From assembly GCA_964541525.1 (NCBI GenBank), contig CAZIQF010000008.1:5443-69442 (forward strand): a DNA stretch of 64,000 nt, given 5' to 3'. This document shows positions 15,589 to 24,567 of the stretch, in pieces; within the stretch, counting starts at the first letter, position 1; each line of letters opens with the position of its first letter. The translations under genes and the position numbers were made by a program. This DNA is from UBA1737 sp964541525 (lineage in GTDB: Bacteria > Bacillota_I > Bacilli_A > ML615J-28 > CAG-313). The notes beneath the pieces are model-generated. The model had not been told where the DNA came from. It searched no databases and was given only the letters and a program-made list of their open reading frames with translations.

Positions 15589-16617
15589 ATGAAAACGCAG
15601 AATCAGACGGGCTTTACGCAGATGGCGCAGGCCAAGAAGCCCACATTCAGCATGGCGATCACGGCGCCCAACACCCAGCAGATGATCTCGCGGGCGCTGA
15701 AGAACGACAAGATGGCGGCGCGGTTCACCAGCACCCTGATCGGCGCGGTGAGCGCCAGCGAGGCGCTGAAAGCCTGCGACCCCGGCACCATCATTGCCGC
15801 CGGCCTGCGTGGAGAGGGCATGGGCCTGATTTACGGACACGGCTACTACATCGTGCCCTACGGCAGTGTAGCGACCTACCTGATGTCGTACAAGGGCTAC
15901 ATACAGCTGGCCATGTCCACAGGCTACTACGCGGACATCGACTGTGTGGAGGTGCGCGAGGGCGAACTGGAAGGGCGCTCCCGCCGCACGGGCAAGCCGG
16001 TCATCAACCTGGCCAAATACGACACAGACGAGGAACGCGAGAGCCACAAGGTCATCGGCTACTACGCCTACTTCGAGCTGAAGGACGGAACGTTCCGCTA
16101 CGAGTATTGGAGCATGGACAAGCTGCTCAAGCACGCGGACCGCTACTCCCCGGCTTTCAAACTGGATAAGTATAACGCACTTATCAATGGCGAGCTGGAT
16201 GCCAAGGAGCAGACCAAACTGCTGAACGGTACGCCGTGGTACGACGTGAACGGCGGACAGGACAAGATGTGCCGCAAGACCATGATGCGCCAGCTGCTGA
16301 ACAGCGGCTATGCACCGCTGAGCAACGAGGTACGCAGCTACTTCAACGAGGACAGCGAAGATACCGTGGTGGCCACGGGGGACGGCGCGGAGACCGAGCC
16401 GGTCATCCCCACTACCGGACACGTGGTGGAGGACGATACCCCCACCGCAGAGCAGGAAACATCCGCCACCAGCCCCACAGCGCCCCCTGAGAGCGCCGCA
16501 GAGCCGAAGAAGGGTAACGACACCGCCCCGACCCGCAAACGCACACAGAGCCCCGCAGAGGGCAAGACGGAGGCGAAGGACTACTCCGCAGGGTTCTTTG
16601 GGGAGGGCGAGCAGTAA
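15589..16617 (+). CDS. recT: RecT-family single-strand annealing protein
   Basis: 342 residues. The core, CDPGTIIAAGLRGEGMGL, YIVPYG, ATYLMSYKGYIQLAMSTG and DKMCRKTMMRQLL, is diagnostic of RecT. It binds single-stranded DNA made by the YqaJ nuclease and anneals it to homologous sequence. The C-terminal 80 residues are Pro/Thr/Glu-rich and disordered. The stop overlaps the SSB start (TAATG). Confidence 0.92.
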   Translation: MKTQNQTGFTQMAQAKKPTFSMAITAPNTQQMISRALKNDKMAARFTSTLIGAVSASEALKACDPGTIIAAGLRGEGMGLIYGHGYYIVPYGSVATYLMSYKGYIQLAMSTGYYADIDCVEVREGELEGRSRRTGKPVINLAKYDTDEERESHKVIGYYAYFELKDGTFRYEYWSMDKLLKHADRYSPAFKLDKYNALINGELDAKEQTKLLNGTPWYDVNGGQDKMCRKTMMRQLLNSGYAPLSNEVRSYFNEDSEDTVVATGDGAETEPVIPTTGHVVEDDTPTAEQETSATSPTAPPESAAEPKKGNDTAPTRKRTQSPAEGKTEAKDYSAGFFGEGEQ

Positions 16618-17177
16618 TGCCTCTATTCGTTCGGAAGCGTCTGGACGGAGAGGGCAAGGCTGACGGAAGCCAGTACATGATCTGTACCGGCTCCGTCAGC
16701 CGGGATCCCCGGATAGGCGCGATACCCAAGAACAACCTGCCGAAGGTGGAGTTCGGCATGGGCTACGACAGCAAGCAGTTTATGAACGTGTGCGCCGTGG
16801 GTGACAACGCCGCCACGAAGCTGAGTGCGTGCCTGGAAAAGGGCGATGCGGTATGCGTGGTGGGCACATGGCGGCAGAAACCGTACACCACCAAGGACGG
16901 CGAGGCAAAGGTGTGGAGCGAGCTTCGCGCAGACCATGTGATCCCTTTGGGAGCGCTGGAAACGCTGCTGCAGGTGCCGGTGGAGGTATTCCTACGGCTG
17001 GCGGACCTGCTGCCGCATCTGGAAAAACTGTGCGCCGGGGAAACTCCCACCGGACGGCCCAGCGGGACGATGAACGCCGCGCCCCAAAGCGCGGCGACAC
17101 TGCACGAGATAGAGGATGACGAGCCGCTGCCCTGGGACCGGGACGGCGCGGACGAGGACTACGACCTGGGCATTTGA
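16617..17177 (+). CDS. ssb: Single-stranded DNA-binding protein
   Basis: An N-terminal OB fold (CTGSVSRDPRIGA, FMNVCAVGDNAATKLSACLEKGDAVCVVGTW) and an acidic C-terminal tail (DEPLPWDRDGADEDYDL) identify an atypical SSB of 186 aa. It coats single strands during replication and recombination. It partners functionally with RecT and is translated from a start overlapping the recT stop. Confidence 0.8.
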   Translation: MPLFVRKRLDGEGKADGSQYMICTGSVSRDPRIGAIPKNNLPKVEFGMGYDSKQFMNVCAVGDNAATKLSACLEKGDAVCVVGTWRQKPYTTKDGEAKVWSELRADHVIPLGALETLLQVPVEVFLRLADLLPHLEKLCAGETPTGRPSGTMNAAPQSAATLHEIEDDEPLPWDRDGADEDYDLGI

Positions 17178-17192
17178 GGGAGGTAAGAGGAC

Positions 17193-17570
17193 ATGAAAAT
17201 TATCTGCACGAAGGAAGAATTTGCCGCGATGCTGGAGGTTTGCGGTGATCGCATAAGGGGCGATACCTGTAAAGCGTGTCCCCTGTACAGTGCGTGCGGG
17301 GGCAGCAAAGGCATCGTTAAACTCTGCGAGATCGGGGAAGCGGACTGCTCACAGGAGCAACGCGCCGAACAGCCCAGCATTTTTGATATTGTCTGTTGTG
17401 ACCAAGAGGTAAAGGAAATGCTGATTCGCCAGTGCATCAGCGGCCAGTATGAGGACAACTGCAAATGCTGTGTTCTGCGCGGACTTTGCGGATGCGGCGA
17501 GGACGAGAACAACGACGGGAAGCCTGCGGACATTGGGGAATTTTTGAAAGTCTGGGGGGAGAGGGACTGA
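17193..17570 (+). CDS. Cys-rich protein, 125 aa
   Basis: About 14 cysteines, arranged CKACPLYSACGG and CKCCVLRGLCGCG, imply zinc or iron-sulfur binding. Family not recognised. The stop overlaps the next gene by one base. Confidence 0.6.
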   Translation: MKIICTKEEFAAMLEVCGDRIRGDTCKACPLYSACGGSKGIVKLCEIGEADCSQEQRAEQPSIFDIVCCDQEVKEMLIRQCISGQYEDNCKCCVLRGLCGCGEDENNDGKPADIGEFLKVWGERD

Positions 17571-18670
17571 TGGCGACACGGAGGATGTTTACAAAGAGCG
17601 TCACAGATGATGACCATTTTATGGAAATGTCATCTTCCGCGCAGGCACTCTATCTTCACCTATCAATGGCCGCAGACGATGACGGTTTTTGCAATCAAGT
17701 ATCCGCCTCCATGTTTAAGGCACACGCCAGCGTATCAGACCTCGAAACTTTACTGAAATGCCGCTATATCTACCAGTTTGAGAACGGCGTGATCGTCATC
17801 AAGCACTGGCGCATGGCGAACGCGCTGCGAAAAGACCGGTACACGCAGACTCGTTTCAAGGAGGAATTATCGCTGCTTACGCTTGAAGCGAACGGCGCGT
17901 ATACGGTGGATGACAACGTAGCAGAGAAGAGCGGGTACAATGTGGTGCCCAAATGGTTGCCAGATGGTTGCCATGTGGTTGCCGACTGTCTGCCACAGGT
18001 TAGGTTAGGAGAGGATAGTGTAGGTGAGGATAGGTTAGAAGAAGATATATCTACAGGCTCTAAAGAGCCTGTGTGTCGGACAAGTGATGTCCGACGCATC
18101 GTGGCAGCGTGGAACGACACCGGCCTGACACAGGTGATGAAGGTAACGGCGGAGACCAAGAGGGGACGGGCGCTGAAAGCCCGCATCCGGGAAAACGGCG
18201 TGGACGGTGTGCTGAAGGCCATTGAGAACGTGAAGAACAGCCCATTCCTGAAGGGGAAGAATAAGCGCGGCTTCGTGGCCAGCTTCGACTGGCTCATTAC
18301 CAGCCCGGACAACTTCCAGAAAACTCTGGAGGGGAACTACACGCAGGAGTTCATCCCTGAAAACGACGCTCCCACTGTTGACCATGCCAGCGAAGCCTAT
18401 CAGATCGCGCAGTACCTGGCGAAGGAGAAGGCTCGGGACAACCCCGGCAGGGCGCAGCCCACGGAGGCGGAAATGCAGAAGCAGGCCGTGGCGCTGAATG
18501 AACTGCACGAGCAAAACGGTGTGGCGTGGGAGACAGTGGACAACGTGCTGTACTTCGCGCTGAACAGCCAGTGGTGGGGAAAGAAAGTGCAGAGCACCTA
18601 CGACCTGAAACGGTATTTCAACGAGATATTTGCCGACATGGTGAAGGAGCAGGGCGCGGTGAAGGAGTGA
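17570..18670 (+). CDS. Replication initiator-like protein (DnaD-type context)
   Basis: 366 residues. The N-terminal part (FTKSVTDDDHFMEMSSSAQALYLHL, DDDGFCNQVSASM, HWRMANALRKDRY) is the winged-helix start seen in phage replisome organizers. The middle is acidic and low complexity, and the C-terminal half is a helical domain. It directly precedes the DnaB helicase gene, so loading that helicase at the phage origin is its likely job. The repetitive AGGATAG/GGTTAG stretch at 18001-18040 within the gene could be an origin-like iteron array (speculative). Confidence 0.75.
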   Translation: MATRRMFTKSVTDDDHFMEMSSSAQALYLHLSMAADDDGFCNQVSASMFKAHASVSDLETLLKCRYIYQFENGVIVIKHWRMANALRKDRYTQTRFKEELSLLTLEANGAYTVDDNVAEKSGYNVVPKWLPDGCHVVADCLPQVRLGEDSVGEDRLEEDISTGSKEPVCRTSDVRRIVAAWNDTGLTQVMKVTAETKRGRALKARIRENGVDGVLKAIENVKNSPFLKGKNKRGFVASFDWLITSPDNFQKTLEGNYTQEFIPENDAPTVDHASEAYQIAQYLAKEKARDNPGRAQPTEAEMQKQAVALNELHEQNGVAWETVDNVLYFALNSQWWGKKVQSTYDLKRYFNEIFADMVKEQGAVKE

Positions 18671-18677
18671 AGAACAC

Positions 18678-20057
18678 ATGGAAATAGGCGTGATCAGAAA
18701 GGACACCGCCCCGGAACTGGCGCTGTGGCAGCAGGACTACTCCGCAGATGCGGAGCGGGCGGTGATCGGTTCGATGCTGATAGATGCCTCCTGCGTGAAG
18801 GACCTGATGAAATGCCTGGAGGGCGAGGATTTCTTTATACAGACCAATCAGGACGTCTTCGAGACCGTGCGGCGGATGTATGTGGCGGGGAAGCCCATAG
18901 ACGGCGTGATGGTGGCGGACGAACTGGAGCGTGCGGGGAAATACAGCAGCGAGACGCGGAACTATCTGGTGCAGTGTATGGAGATTACCCCCACCAGCGC
19001 CAACGCTATGGAGTACGCGCAGATCGTGCGGAAGAAGGCGGAGAAGCGGCGGTTTACCCAGGCAGTGCTGGACGCACTGACCGGCGAGGACGACCCCCAA
19101 GCGGCGGTGGCGGCGATATGCCACCAGAAGATGCGGTCGCGGCGGGGCGGACGGCTGAAAACCATGTCGGATGCCATGAGTGAGGCGATAAACAGCATAG
19201 CGGGCAAGAAAGAGGGTCGGATAGACACTGGATTCCCCCTGCTGGACGCCACGCTGAAGGGAATGTGGCCGGGGCAGCTGATCCTTGTGGGCGCGAGACC
19301 GGGCTGCGGAAAGAGTGCCATGTGCATGGAGATGACGGAAGCCGCCGCCATGAAAGGAAAGACGGTATTGCACATTACGGCGGAGATGCTGGCCGGAGAG
19401 GTGGGCGAGAGACTGCTGGCCAAGCGGGCGGACGGCGTGACGATGGACCGGCTTATTGACGGGATGCCGGAGGATGAGGAGCTGTGGTCCAGCGTGATGG
19501 AGGCTGCCAGCCGGGAGAGCCGCCTGCCGGTGTACTTCTACGACGGTCCGGACGTGACGGTGAGCCGCATACGGGAGCTGGCGCTGGGCATAGATGACCT
19601 GAAAATGATCGTGGTAGACTATCTGGGGCTGATGATCGGCGAAAAGGACAAAAAAGCTGAGAACCGCAACTTGGAGCTGGGCGGCATAAGCCGAGAACTG
19701 AAGCTGCTGGCGTCGGAGCTGGAGATACCCATTGTGGCGGCGGCGCAGCTGAGCCGCACGGTGAACGAAACGGACAAGCCGAAGCTGAGTTCCCTGCGCG
19801 ACAGCGGCGAACTGGAACAGAACGCGGTGAAGGTGATCTTCCTCTGGAAAACCACGCCGGGGGATGACACACAGGTGGGCTGTACGGTGGCAAAGAACCG
19901 AAGGGGCCGCACTGGGGACGTGAACTTCTACTTCGACGGGTCGAAGATGACCTTTACGGAACTGAGCTATCGGACAGACAACGATGAGCCGACGGACAAG
20001 TTCCACCAGCGGCCACGGAGGCGGCGCCTGGAAATGGGAACGGTGGAGGGGGACTGA
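18678..20057 (+). CDS. dnaB: DnaB-like replicative helicase
   Basis: 459 residues. N-terminal DnaB domain (ADAERAVIGSMLID, then EDFFIQTNQDVFE), then a RecA-type ATPase with Walker A GARPGCGKS at about 205-213, HITAEMLAGEVGERL and Walker B VVDYLGLM near 312. AAQLSRTVNE and LRDSGELEQNA are helicase signatures. It should unwind the replication fork as a hexamer. Full length for the family. Confidence 0.95.
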   Translation: MEIGVIRKDTAPELALWQQDYSADAERAVIGSMLIDASCVKDLMKCLEGEDFFIQTNQDVFETVRRMYVAGKPIDGVMVADELERAGKYSSETRNYLVQCMEITPTSANAMEYAQIVRKKAEKRRFTQAVLDALTGEDDPQAAVAAICHQKMRSRRGGRLKTMSDAMSEAINSIAGKKEGRIDTGFPLLDATLKGMWPGQLILVGARPGCGKSAMCMEMTEAAAMKGKTVLHITAEMLAGEVGERLLAKRADGVTMDRLIDGMPEDEELWSSVMEAASRESRLPVYFYDGPDVTVSRIRELALGIDDLKMIVVDYLGLMIGEKDKKAENRNLELGGISRELKLLASELEIPIVAAAQLSRTVNETDKPKLSSLRDSGELEQNAVKVIFLWKTTPGDDTQVGCTVAKNRRGRTGDVNFYFDGSKMTFTELSYRTDNDEPTDKFHQRPRRRRLEMGTVEGD

Positions 20058-20061
20058 ACCG

Positions 20062-20553
20062 ATGGGATTGACAATGGAGGACATAGGCCGCTTCGGGCAG
20101 AAGGCTCAGGCGCAGATATTGCAAAAAGTACAGGCGCAGCGGGCGGCACAGAAAGCAACGCAGGAGACGGAAAAGGCCGCAAAGCCGAAAAAGGGCAACA
20201 AGCTCCACGCCGAGAAAGTGGACTTGACCATGCCGGACGGCACGCTGATGCACTTCGACAGCAAGCGGGAGGCGCGGCGGTACATGGATCTTTGGCTGAT
20301 GCAGAGAGCCGGCGAAATATCCGGTCTGCGGACGCAGGTAAAGTACGAATTGATACCGAAGCAGGTACGCAAGGACGGCACGAAGGAGAAAGGCATAGAG
20401 TACGTGGCCGACTTCGTATACGAGCAGGGCGGCGAGACGGTGGTGGAGGACAGCAAGGGCTTCCGCGACACCAGCAGCGCCTCATACAGGCTATTTGTGA
20501 TGAAACGAAAGATGATGCTGTATTTCCACGGCATCACGGTGAGGGAGGTATAG
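20062..20553 (+). CDS. DUF1064 nuclease-like protein
   Basis: 163 residues. The segment FDSKREARRYMDLWLMQRAGEI, then YELIPKQVR, YVADFVYEQGG and VVEDSKGF, matches DUF1064, a phage family with PD-(D/E)XK nuclease features (Asp and ExK-like residues). Possibly a resolvase-like or recombination nuclease. N-terminal 50 residues are a Gln/Lys-rich helix. TAG stop. Confidence 0.75.
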   Translation: MGLTMEDIGRFGQKAQAQILQKVQAQRAAQKATQETEKAAKPKKGNKLHAEKVDLTMPDGTLMHFDSKREARRYMDLWLMQRAGEISGLRTQVKYELIPKQVRKDGTKEKGIEYVADFVYEQGGETVVEDSKGFRDTSSASYRLFVMKRKMMLYFHGITVREV

Positions 20554-20559
20554 GACATC

Positions 20560-20877
20560 ATGTACGCAATGCAGGGAACGATGAGCGTCGGCGCATTTAT
20601 GCGGAGCCTGGGCAGCGCCAAGGCCCCGTGGCTGACGGTGGATGCCGCGGCGGAGAGCCGGCGGCAGGAACATTGCGGAGAGACAGGACGATTTTTGAGC
20701 GGCGCGGTGGAGGACAGCCAGCATGAGCCGCAGGAGCGCATAGATACGTGCATGAACTGCCCGTACCCGGAGTGCCGCAACTGCTGGGAGCAGGCGCGGG
20801 ACCGGAAGCGCAAGCGGAAGCAGTCAGCGCGGGAGCTGGCAGACAGCCTGCGCCTGCGCCGGTGCGGGGAGGTGTAA
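20560..20877 (+). CDS. Hypothetical protein, 105 aa
   Basis: The C-terminal half has CMNCPYPECRNCWEQARDRKRKRKQS, a Cys cluster followed by a strongly basic helix, suggesting nucleic-acid binding. N-terminal half is unremarkable. Part of the early operon. Confidence 0.55.
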   Translation: MYAMQGTMSVGAFMRSLGSAKAPWLTVDAAAESRRQEHCGETGRFLSGAVEDSQHEPQERIDTCMNCPYPECRNCWEQARDRKRKRKQSARELADSLRLRRCGEV

Positions 20878-20881
20878 GGCC

Positions 20882-21082
20882 ATGACGACGGTGTATATGA
20901 TCGTGTCGCGGGATAAATACCGGTTTCCCCGCTGGTGGGGAACGAGTACGGCGGAGCTGGCGCGGCGTTCCAGGCGATCCTACGCCAGCACACGAAGCGC
21001 GATATGCAAGGCGTATCGAAACGGCGGACGGTTCGGGTGCTATGAGGTGGTGCGCATTTCGGAGGACGACGGGAATGGGTAA
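20882..21082 (+). CDS. Small basic protein, 66 aa
   Basis: Arg/Tyr/Ser-rich sequence (ELARRSRRSYASTRSAICKAY) with a possible amphipathic helix. The opening VYMIVSRDKYRFP suggests a beta strand. Function unknown. Confidence 0.5.
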   Translation: MTTVYMIVSRDKYRFPRWWGTSTAELARRSRRSYASTRSAICKAYRNGGRFGCYEVVRISEDDGNG

Positions 21083-21350
21083 GCAGCATTTGAGCAGGGA
21101 TGACCGCATTTTCATGGACGGCAAGCGCAGAGGTACGCAGGAGTGCATGGACATGGTGGCGATGGCACTCATCGACAAGTGCGGCTGGCACGTCCAAGAG
21201 GAGACACCGGACAGCCGTGATACGCACAGCATCGCGTATCTGTACGAGTGCCTGGAGAAGCTGGCAGAGGAGATCAACGAAGGCCGCATCAAGCGCAAGC
21301 ACATCAAGGACGTGCTGAAGGACGAGTGCGGCGTGGTGTTTGGAGATTAG
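21075..21350 (+). CDS. Hypothetical protein, 91 aa
   Basis: Helical, with DECMD-like repeats of acidic and basic residues (IAYLYECLEKLAEEINEGRIKRK). Start ATG 21075 overlaps the previous gene. It ends in TAG immediately before the AGGAGG that precedes the methyltransferase A frame. Confidence 0.55.
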   Translation: MGKQHLSRDDRIFMDGKRRGTQECMDMVAMALIDKCGWHVQEETPDSRDTHSIAYLYECLEKLAEEINEGRIKRKHIKDVLKDECGVVFGD

Positions 21351-21371
21351 GAGGCGATTGAGATAAAGCAT

Positions 21372-22052
21372 TTGGGAGACATCTGCAAGATAAACGGTGC
21401 GGAGATCGAGCCGGTGTGGTGCATCACCGGCGGCAGCCCGTGCCAGGATTTATCCATCGCCGGGAAACGCGCCGGTTTGGCGGGAGCGCGAAGCGGCCTG
21501 TTTATGGAGCAGGTACGAATTGTAAAAGAAATGAGGGAGGCGGACAAAAGGAATGGACGGACAGGTGACATGGTCAGACCTCGGTATCTCGTGTGGGAAA
21601 ACGTGGTTGGAGCCTTTAGCAGCAACAAAGGAAAAGACTTCGCAGCCGTGCTCGAAGAGATCATCAAAATCGTCGAGCCGGAAGCCCCCGGTATTGAAGT
21701 GCCTGAAAAGGGCTGGCCTACCTGGGGAGGGTATCACGATGAAATGGGAGGACGATGGAGCGTGGTGTGGCGAACTCACGACGCACAACACTGGGGAGTG
21801 CCCCAACGCCGTCGTCGTATCTCGGTTGTCGCAGATTTTGGAGGAGACACCGCATCCGAAATACAATTTGACCCCAAAAGCCTGCCAGGGGATATTGCGG
21901 AGAGCAGAGAGGCGGGGGAAGGATTTGCCGAAGCTGCTGAAAGAGGTTTTAATCCGGCAGTCGCAAGGAGCCCCACCGCAAGAGCGGACGGAAGCCTCTG
22001 CGCCGACAGAGGCCCCAACATCGTATGCAGTCCGCACCAGGGGGGGCTGTGA
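21372..22052 (+). CDS. C5 cytosine methyltransferase, fragment A (motifs IV-VIII)
   Basis: Carries GGSPCQDLS with the catalytic Cys near residue 24 (motif IV), WENV at 75-78 (motif VI) and GVPQRRRR at 142-149 (motif VIII) of DNA cytosine-5 methyltransferases, but lacks the SAM-binding motif I and the target-recognition end. The start is unclear: AGGAGG at 21349-21354 is followed at proper spacing only by ATA 21363; TTG 21372 is farther away. Upstream codons read EAIEIKH, which would join naturally to the end of fragment B. Likely a subunit of a split enzyme. Confidence 0.75.
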   Translation: MGDICKINGAEIEPVWCITGGSPCQDLSIAGKRAGLAGARSGLFMEQVRIVKEMREADKRNGRTGDMVRPRYLVWENVVGAFSSNKGKDFAAVLEEIIKIVEPEAPGIEVPEKGWPTWGGYHDEMGGRWSVVWRTHDAQHWGVPQRRRRISVVADFGGDTASEIQFDPKSLPGDIAESREAGEGFAEAAERGFNPAVARSPTARADGSLCADRGPNIVCSPHQGGL

Positions 22053-23274
22053 CGGAGGAGGAAAAGGCGCGTTAGTGCAGACGGATAAAAGCGGAACGCT
22101 GGGCACGGGGAACGATCAGACGATATTTACACCCACGCCTATAAACCTGATGGTAGCTACGCGCTGCAAAGCGTTAGGGCGCGGAACAGGATTTGGTGTA
22201 GGAGAACCGGGCGACCCGGCGAACACCATTTCTGCCGCACATTCGCATGGCGTATTTGCAACGGCTATCCCCATCAACGACAAAGCTACCAGATGGCAGG
22301 GCGCACAGGCGGGTGGCATCGGGTACAGTGAGGAAGTATCGCCCACGCTGGCGGCGGCACCTAGCGGGACTAACAGAACCCCGGCAGTGGTGGCGTACAG
22401 CTTTGACAGTTTGTCCAGCAACAGCATGAAAAGCAAAAACCCACACAGCGGATGCCGGGAGGTGGATGTGGCTAAGACACTGGATACCACAGACCCGACG
22501 CCCAGTAAAAACCAAGGCGGTATCGCGGTGGTTGCCCCGGCGGTAGCACTGGACATGACACACGCCTGTGATGTCATCAGAGAGTGCGGGGAGCAGGTAC
22601 CGGCGTTGCAGGCTCGAATGGGGACAGGCGGCAATCAAGTGCCGCTTACATACGGCATCGGCAATGGACAGGCCTGCGAAGCCAGTATTATGGCGGAGGA
22701 AGTCAGCCAAACGTTGAACACCATGCACGATGCTCAAGCAGTGATGTGTGAGGACGTGAGCCACTCGCTGCGGGCAAAGGCGAACTGCGCTTATCGGGAG
22801 GACGCGGAGACCTATATTTGCAGTGCGGTAGATTGTCGGAATGGGCAAGAAAGCGATGTTGGAGGGGCGCTGCAAGCGCGGACAGGTCATACGCTAAACG
22901 CAAACGGCGTAGTACGCTCGAATATGATAGTGCGCCGATTGACGCCGTTGGAATGTGAGCGGCTGCAAGGGTTCCCTGACCACTGGACCGACATCGGAGA
23001 GTGGATAGACGAAAAGGGCAAGAAGCACAAGGACGCGGACAGCCCACGGTACAAGGCGCTGGGTAACTCCATCGCCCTGCCCTTTTGGGACTGGATGCTG
23101 CGGCGCATGGCGCGGTATCTGCCGGAGGACGCAACGCTGGGTAGCTTGTTCGACGGCATCGCAGGTTTCCCGCTGATCTGGGAGCGCATACACGGCAGAG
23201 GCACGGCGCGGTGGGCAAGCGAGATCGAGCCGTTTCCCATCGCGGTGACGAAAAAATGGTTTGGGGAGGAATGA
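21739..23274 (+). CDS. C5 cytosine methyltransferase, fragment B (TRD, IX, X, then I)
   Basis: Starts at ATG 21739 with GGGGAGGG eight bases upstream, inside fragment A but in another frame (overlap 314 bases). Residues 1-100 (SRLSQILEETPHPKY, ACQGILRRAERRGK) form a domain common in phage methylases. A long variable region follows (possible multiple target-recognition segments), then RRLTPLECERLQGFPDHW (about 399-416, motif IX), ALGNSIALP (motif X) and, at the very end, LGSLFDGIAGFPLIWE (about 467-482), which is motif I. The order is circularly permuted relative to normal enzymes. Confidence 0.78.
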   Translation: MKWEDDGAWCGELTTHNTGECPNAVVVSRLSQILEETPHPKYNLTPKACQGILRRAERRGKDLPKLLKEVLIRQSQGAPPQERTEASAPTEAPTSYAVRTRGGCDGGGKGALVQTDKSGTLGTGNDQTIFTPTPINLMVATRCKALGRGTGFGVGEPGDPANTISAAHSHGVFATAIPINDKATRWQGAQAGGIGYSEEVSPTLAAAPSGTNRTPAVVAYSFDSLSSNSMKSKNPHSGCREVDVAKTLDTTDPTPSKNQGGIAVVAPAVALDMTHACDVIRECGEQVPALQARMGTGGNQVPLTYGIGNGQACEASIMAEEVSQTLNTMHDAQAVMCEDVSHSLRAKANCAYREDAETYICSAVDCRNGQESDVGGALQARTGHTLNANGVVRSNMIVRRLTPLECERLQGFPDHWTDIGEWIDEKGKKHKDADSPRYKALGNSIALPFWDWMLRRMARYLPEDATLGSLFDGIAGFPLIWERIHGRGTARWASEIEPFPIAVTKKWFGEE

Positions 23275-23275
23275 C

Positions 23276-23707
23276 ATGGTAAACGACGCTTTGTTTTCCA
23301 GCGATAAGAATTTCTGGGAAACGCCGCAAAAGTTGTTTGACGAACTGAACACGGAGTTCCACTTTACATTAGACGCCGCAGCCAGTGATGAAAACCACAA
23401 GTGTAAGCGATATTTCACGCAGAAAGATGATGGCTTACGGCAAAATTGGGGGGGCGAAACAGTGTTTTGTAACCCGCCCTACGGGAGCAAGGAAACCGGG
23501 CTGTGGACGGAGAAGTGTTACCGCGAAGGACAGAAACCAGGGACAACGGTGGTGCTTCTGATCCCCGCCCGGACAGACCGTGCCAGCTTTCACGATTATA
23601 TTCTGGGCAAGGCAGAGATCCGCTTCCTGCGTGGTAGGCTGAAATTCGAGGGGTTATCGGAATTAACTGTGGGATTGCGTGATTTTGAGCGAATAGCAAA
23701 TTTGTAG
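23276..23707 (+). pseudogene. dam-type adenine methyltransferase, interrupted
   Basis: Residues to position 23650 (FWETPQKLFDELNTEFHFTL, DAAASDENHKC, FCNPPYGS, FLRGRLKFE) match phage Dam methyltransferases, with NPPY as the catalytic motif. After LKFE the reading enters an inserted element and ends at an accidental TAG (23705). The expected C-terminus (APFPSM-type) lies downstream at 25156-25221. ATG 23276 with GGGGAGGAATGAC is the start. The truncated protein keeps the catalytic residues, so residual activity cannot be excluded. Confidence 0.85.
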
Positions 23708-23720
23708 CTCAAATTGTGGG

Positions 23721-24512
23721 ATGGAGGTAAAGTGCGAGTTGGAGCATATTCTTTCTCTAAGCTATGGAAAAGATAGTTTAGCCTGTCTTGGAGCGATTGA
23801 AAAGTTAGGCTGGCCGCTTGACCGAATTATCCACGCAGAAGTCTGGGCGACGGACACGATTCCAGCAGACTTTCCGGAGATGGTGGCGTTCAAAAACAAG
23901 GCTGACGACATTATTAAGGCAAGGTATGGGATTGAGGTTGAGCATATACGGCACGAAAAATCCTATGAAAGTATGTTTTATCTCAAAAAGAAAAAAGGGA
24001 AATTTATTGGAGAAATCAAAGGATTTCCCATTACGAGAAATTCTGGCGGTTGGTGTAAGAATCTGAAAGTCATGAACAAACTAAACGCCAAAGGATGCGT
24101 ATCATATGTTGGTATAGCTGCAGACGAACCAAATCGATTTCATAACCTGACAGAAGTCAAGCGCTCTCCGCTAATAGAAGCTGGTTGGGACGAGGCTTAT
24201 TGCCGTCAATGGTGCCAAGAAAACGGACTATTGTCGCCCATCTACACCACATCAGCCCGTGGCGGATGCTGGTTCTGCCACAATCAGAGTATTGGACAGC
24301 TTCGGCTCCTTCGGAAGAATTATCCTGACCTATGGGGATTGATGTTGAAATGGGATAATGACAGCCCAATTACATTCAAGGCTGATGGGCACACGGTACA
24401 TGACTTTGAGAGGCGTTTTCAGATGGAGGATGATGGATTCATTAAGCCAGATGACAAGACGTTTCGATGGGAACTGCTTGATAGTGAACTGTTGAACTAT
24501 CGCTTGTTTTAA
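23721..24512 (+). CDS. PAPS-reductase/PP-loop ATPase-like protein
   Basis: 263 residues. HILSLSYGKDSLACLGAIEKLG near the start is the PP-loop (SxGKDS) of the adenosine phosphosulfate reductase/ATP pyrophosphatase family, and SARGGCWFCHNQS near residue 190 supplies a CxxC of the DndC-like/phage branch. ITRNSGGWCKNLK is also characteristic. The enzyme would bind ATP or PAPS, possibly for nucleic-acid or tRNA sulfur chemistry, but the substrate is unknown. It sits inside an ISL3-type element in place of the transposase front half. ATG 23721 is used; TTG 23739 after GGAGGT is an alternative. Confidence 0.82.
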   Translation: MEVKCELEHILSLSYGKDSLACLGAIEKLGWPLDRIIHAEVWATDTIPADFPEMVAFKNKADDIIKARYGIEVEHIRHEKSYESMFYLKKKKGKFIGEIKGFPITRNSGGWCKNLKVMNKLNAKGCVSYVGIAADEPNRFHNLTEVKRSPLIEAGWDEAYCRQWCQENGLLSPIYTTSARGGCWFCHNQSIGQLRLLRKNYPDLWGLMLKWDNDSPITFKADGHTVHDFERRFQMEDDGFIKPDDKTFRWELLDSELLNYRLF

Positions 24513-24567
24513 ATAAAAAGCATGAAAAATATAGCACATATGTTATTTTGTGAAATCCATACATTAG

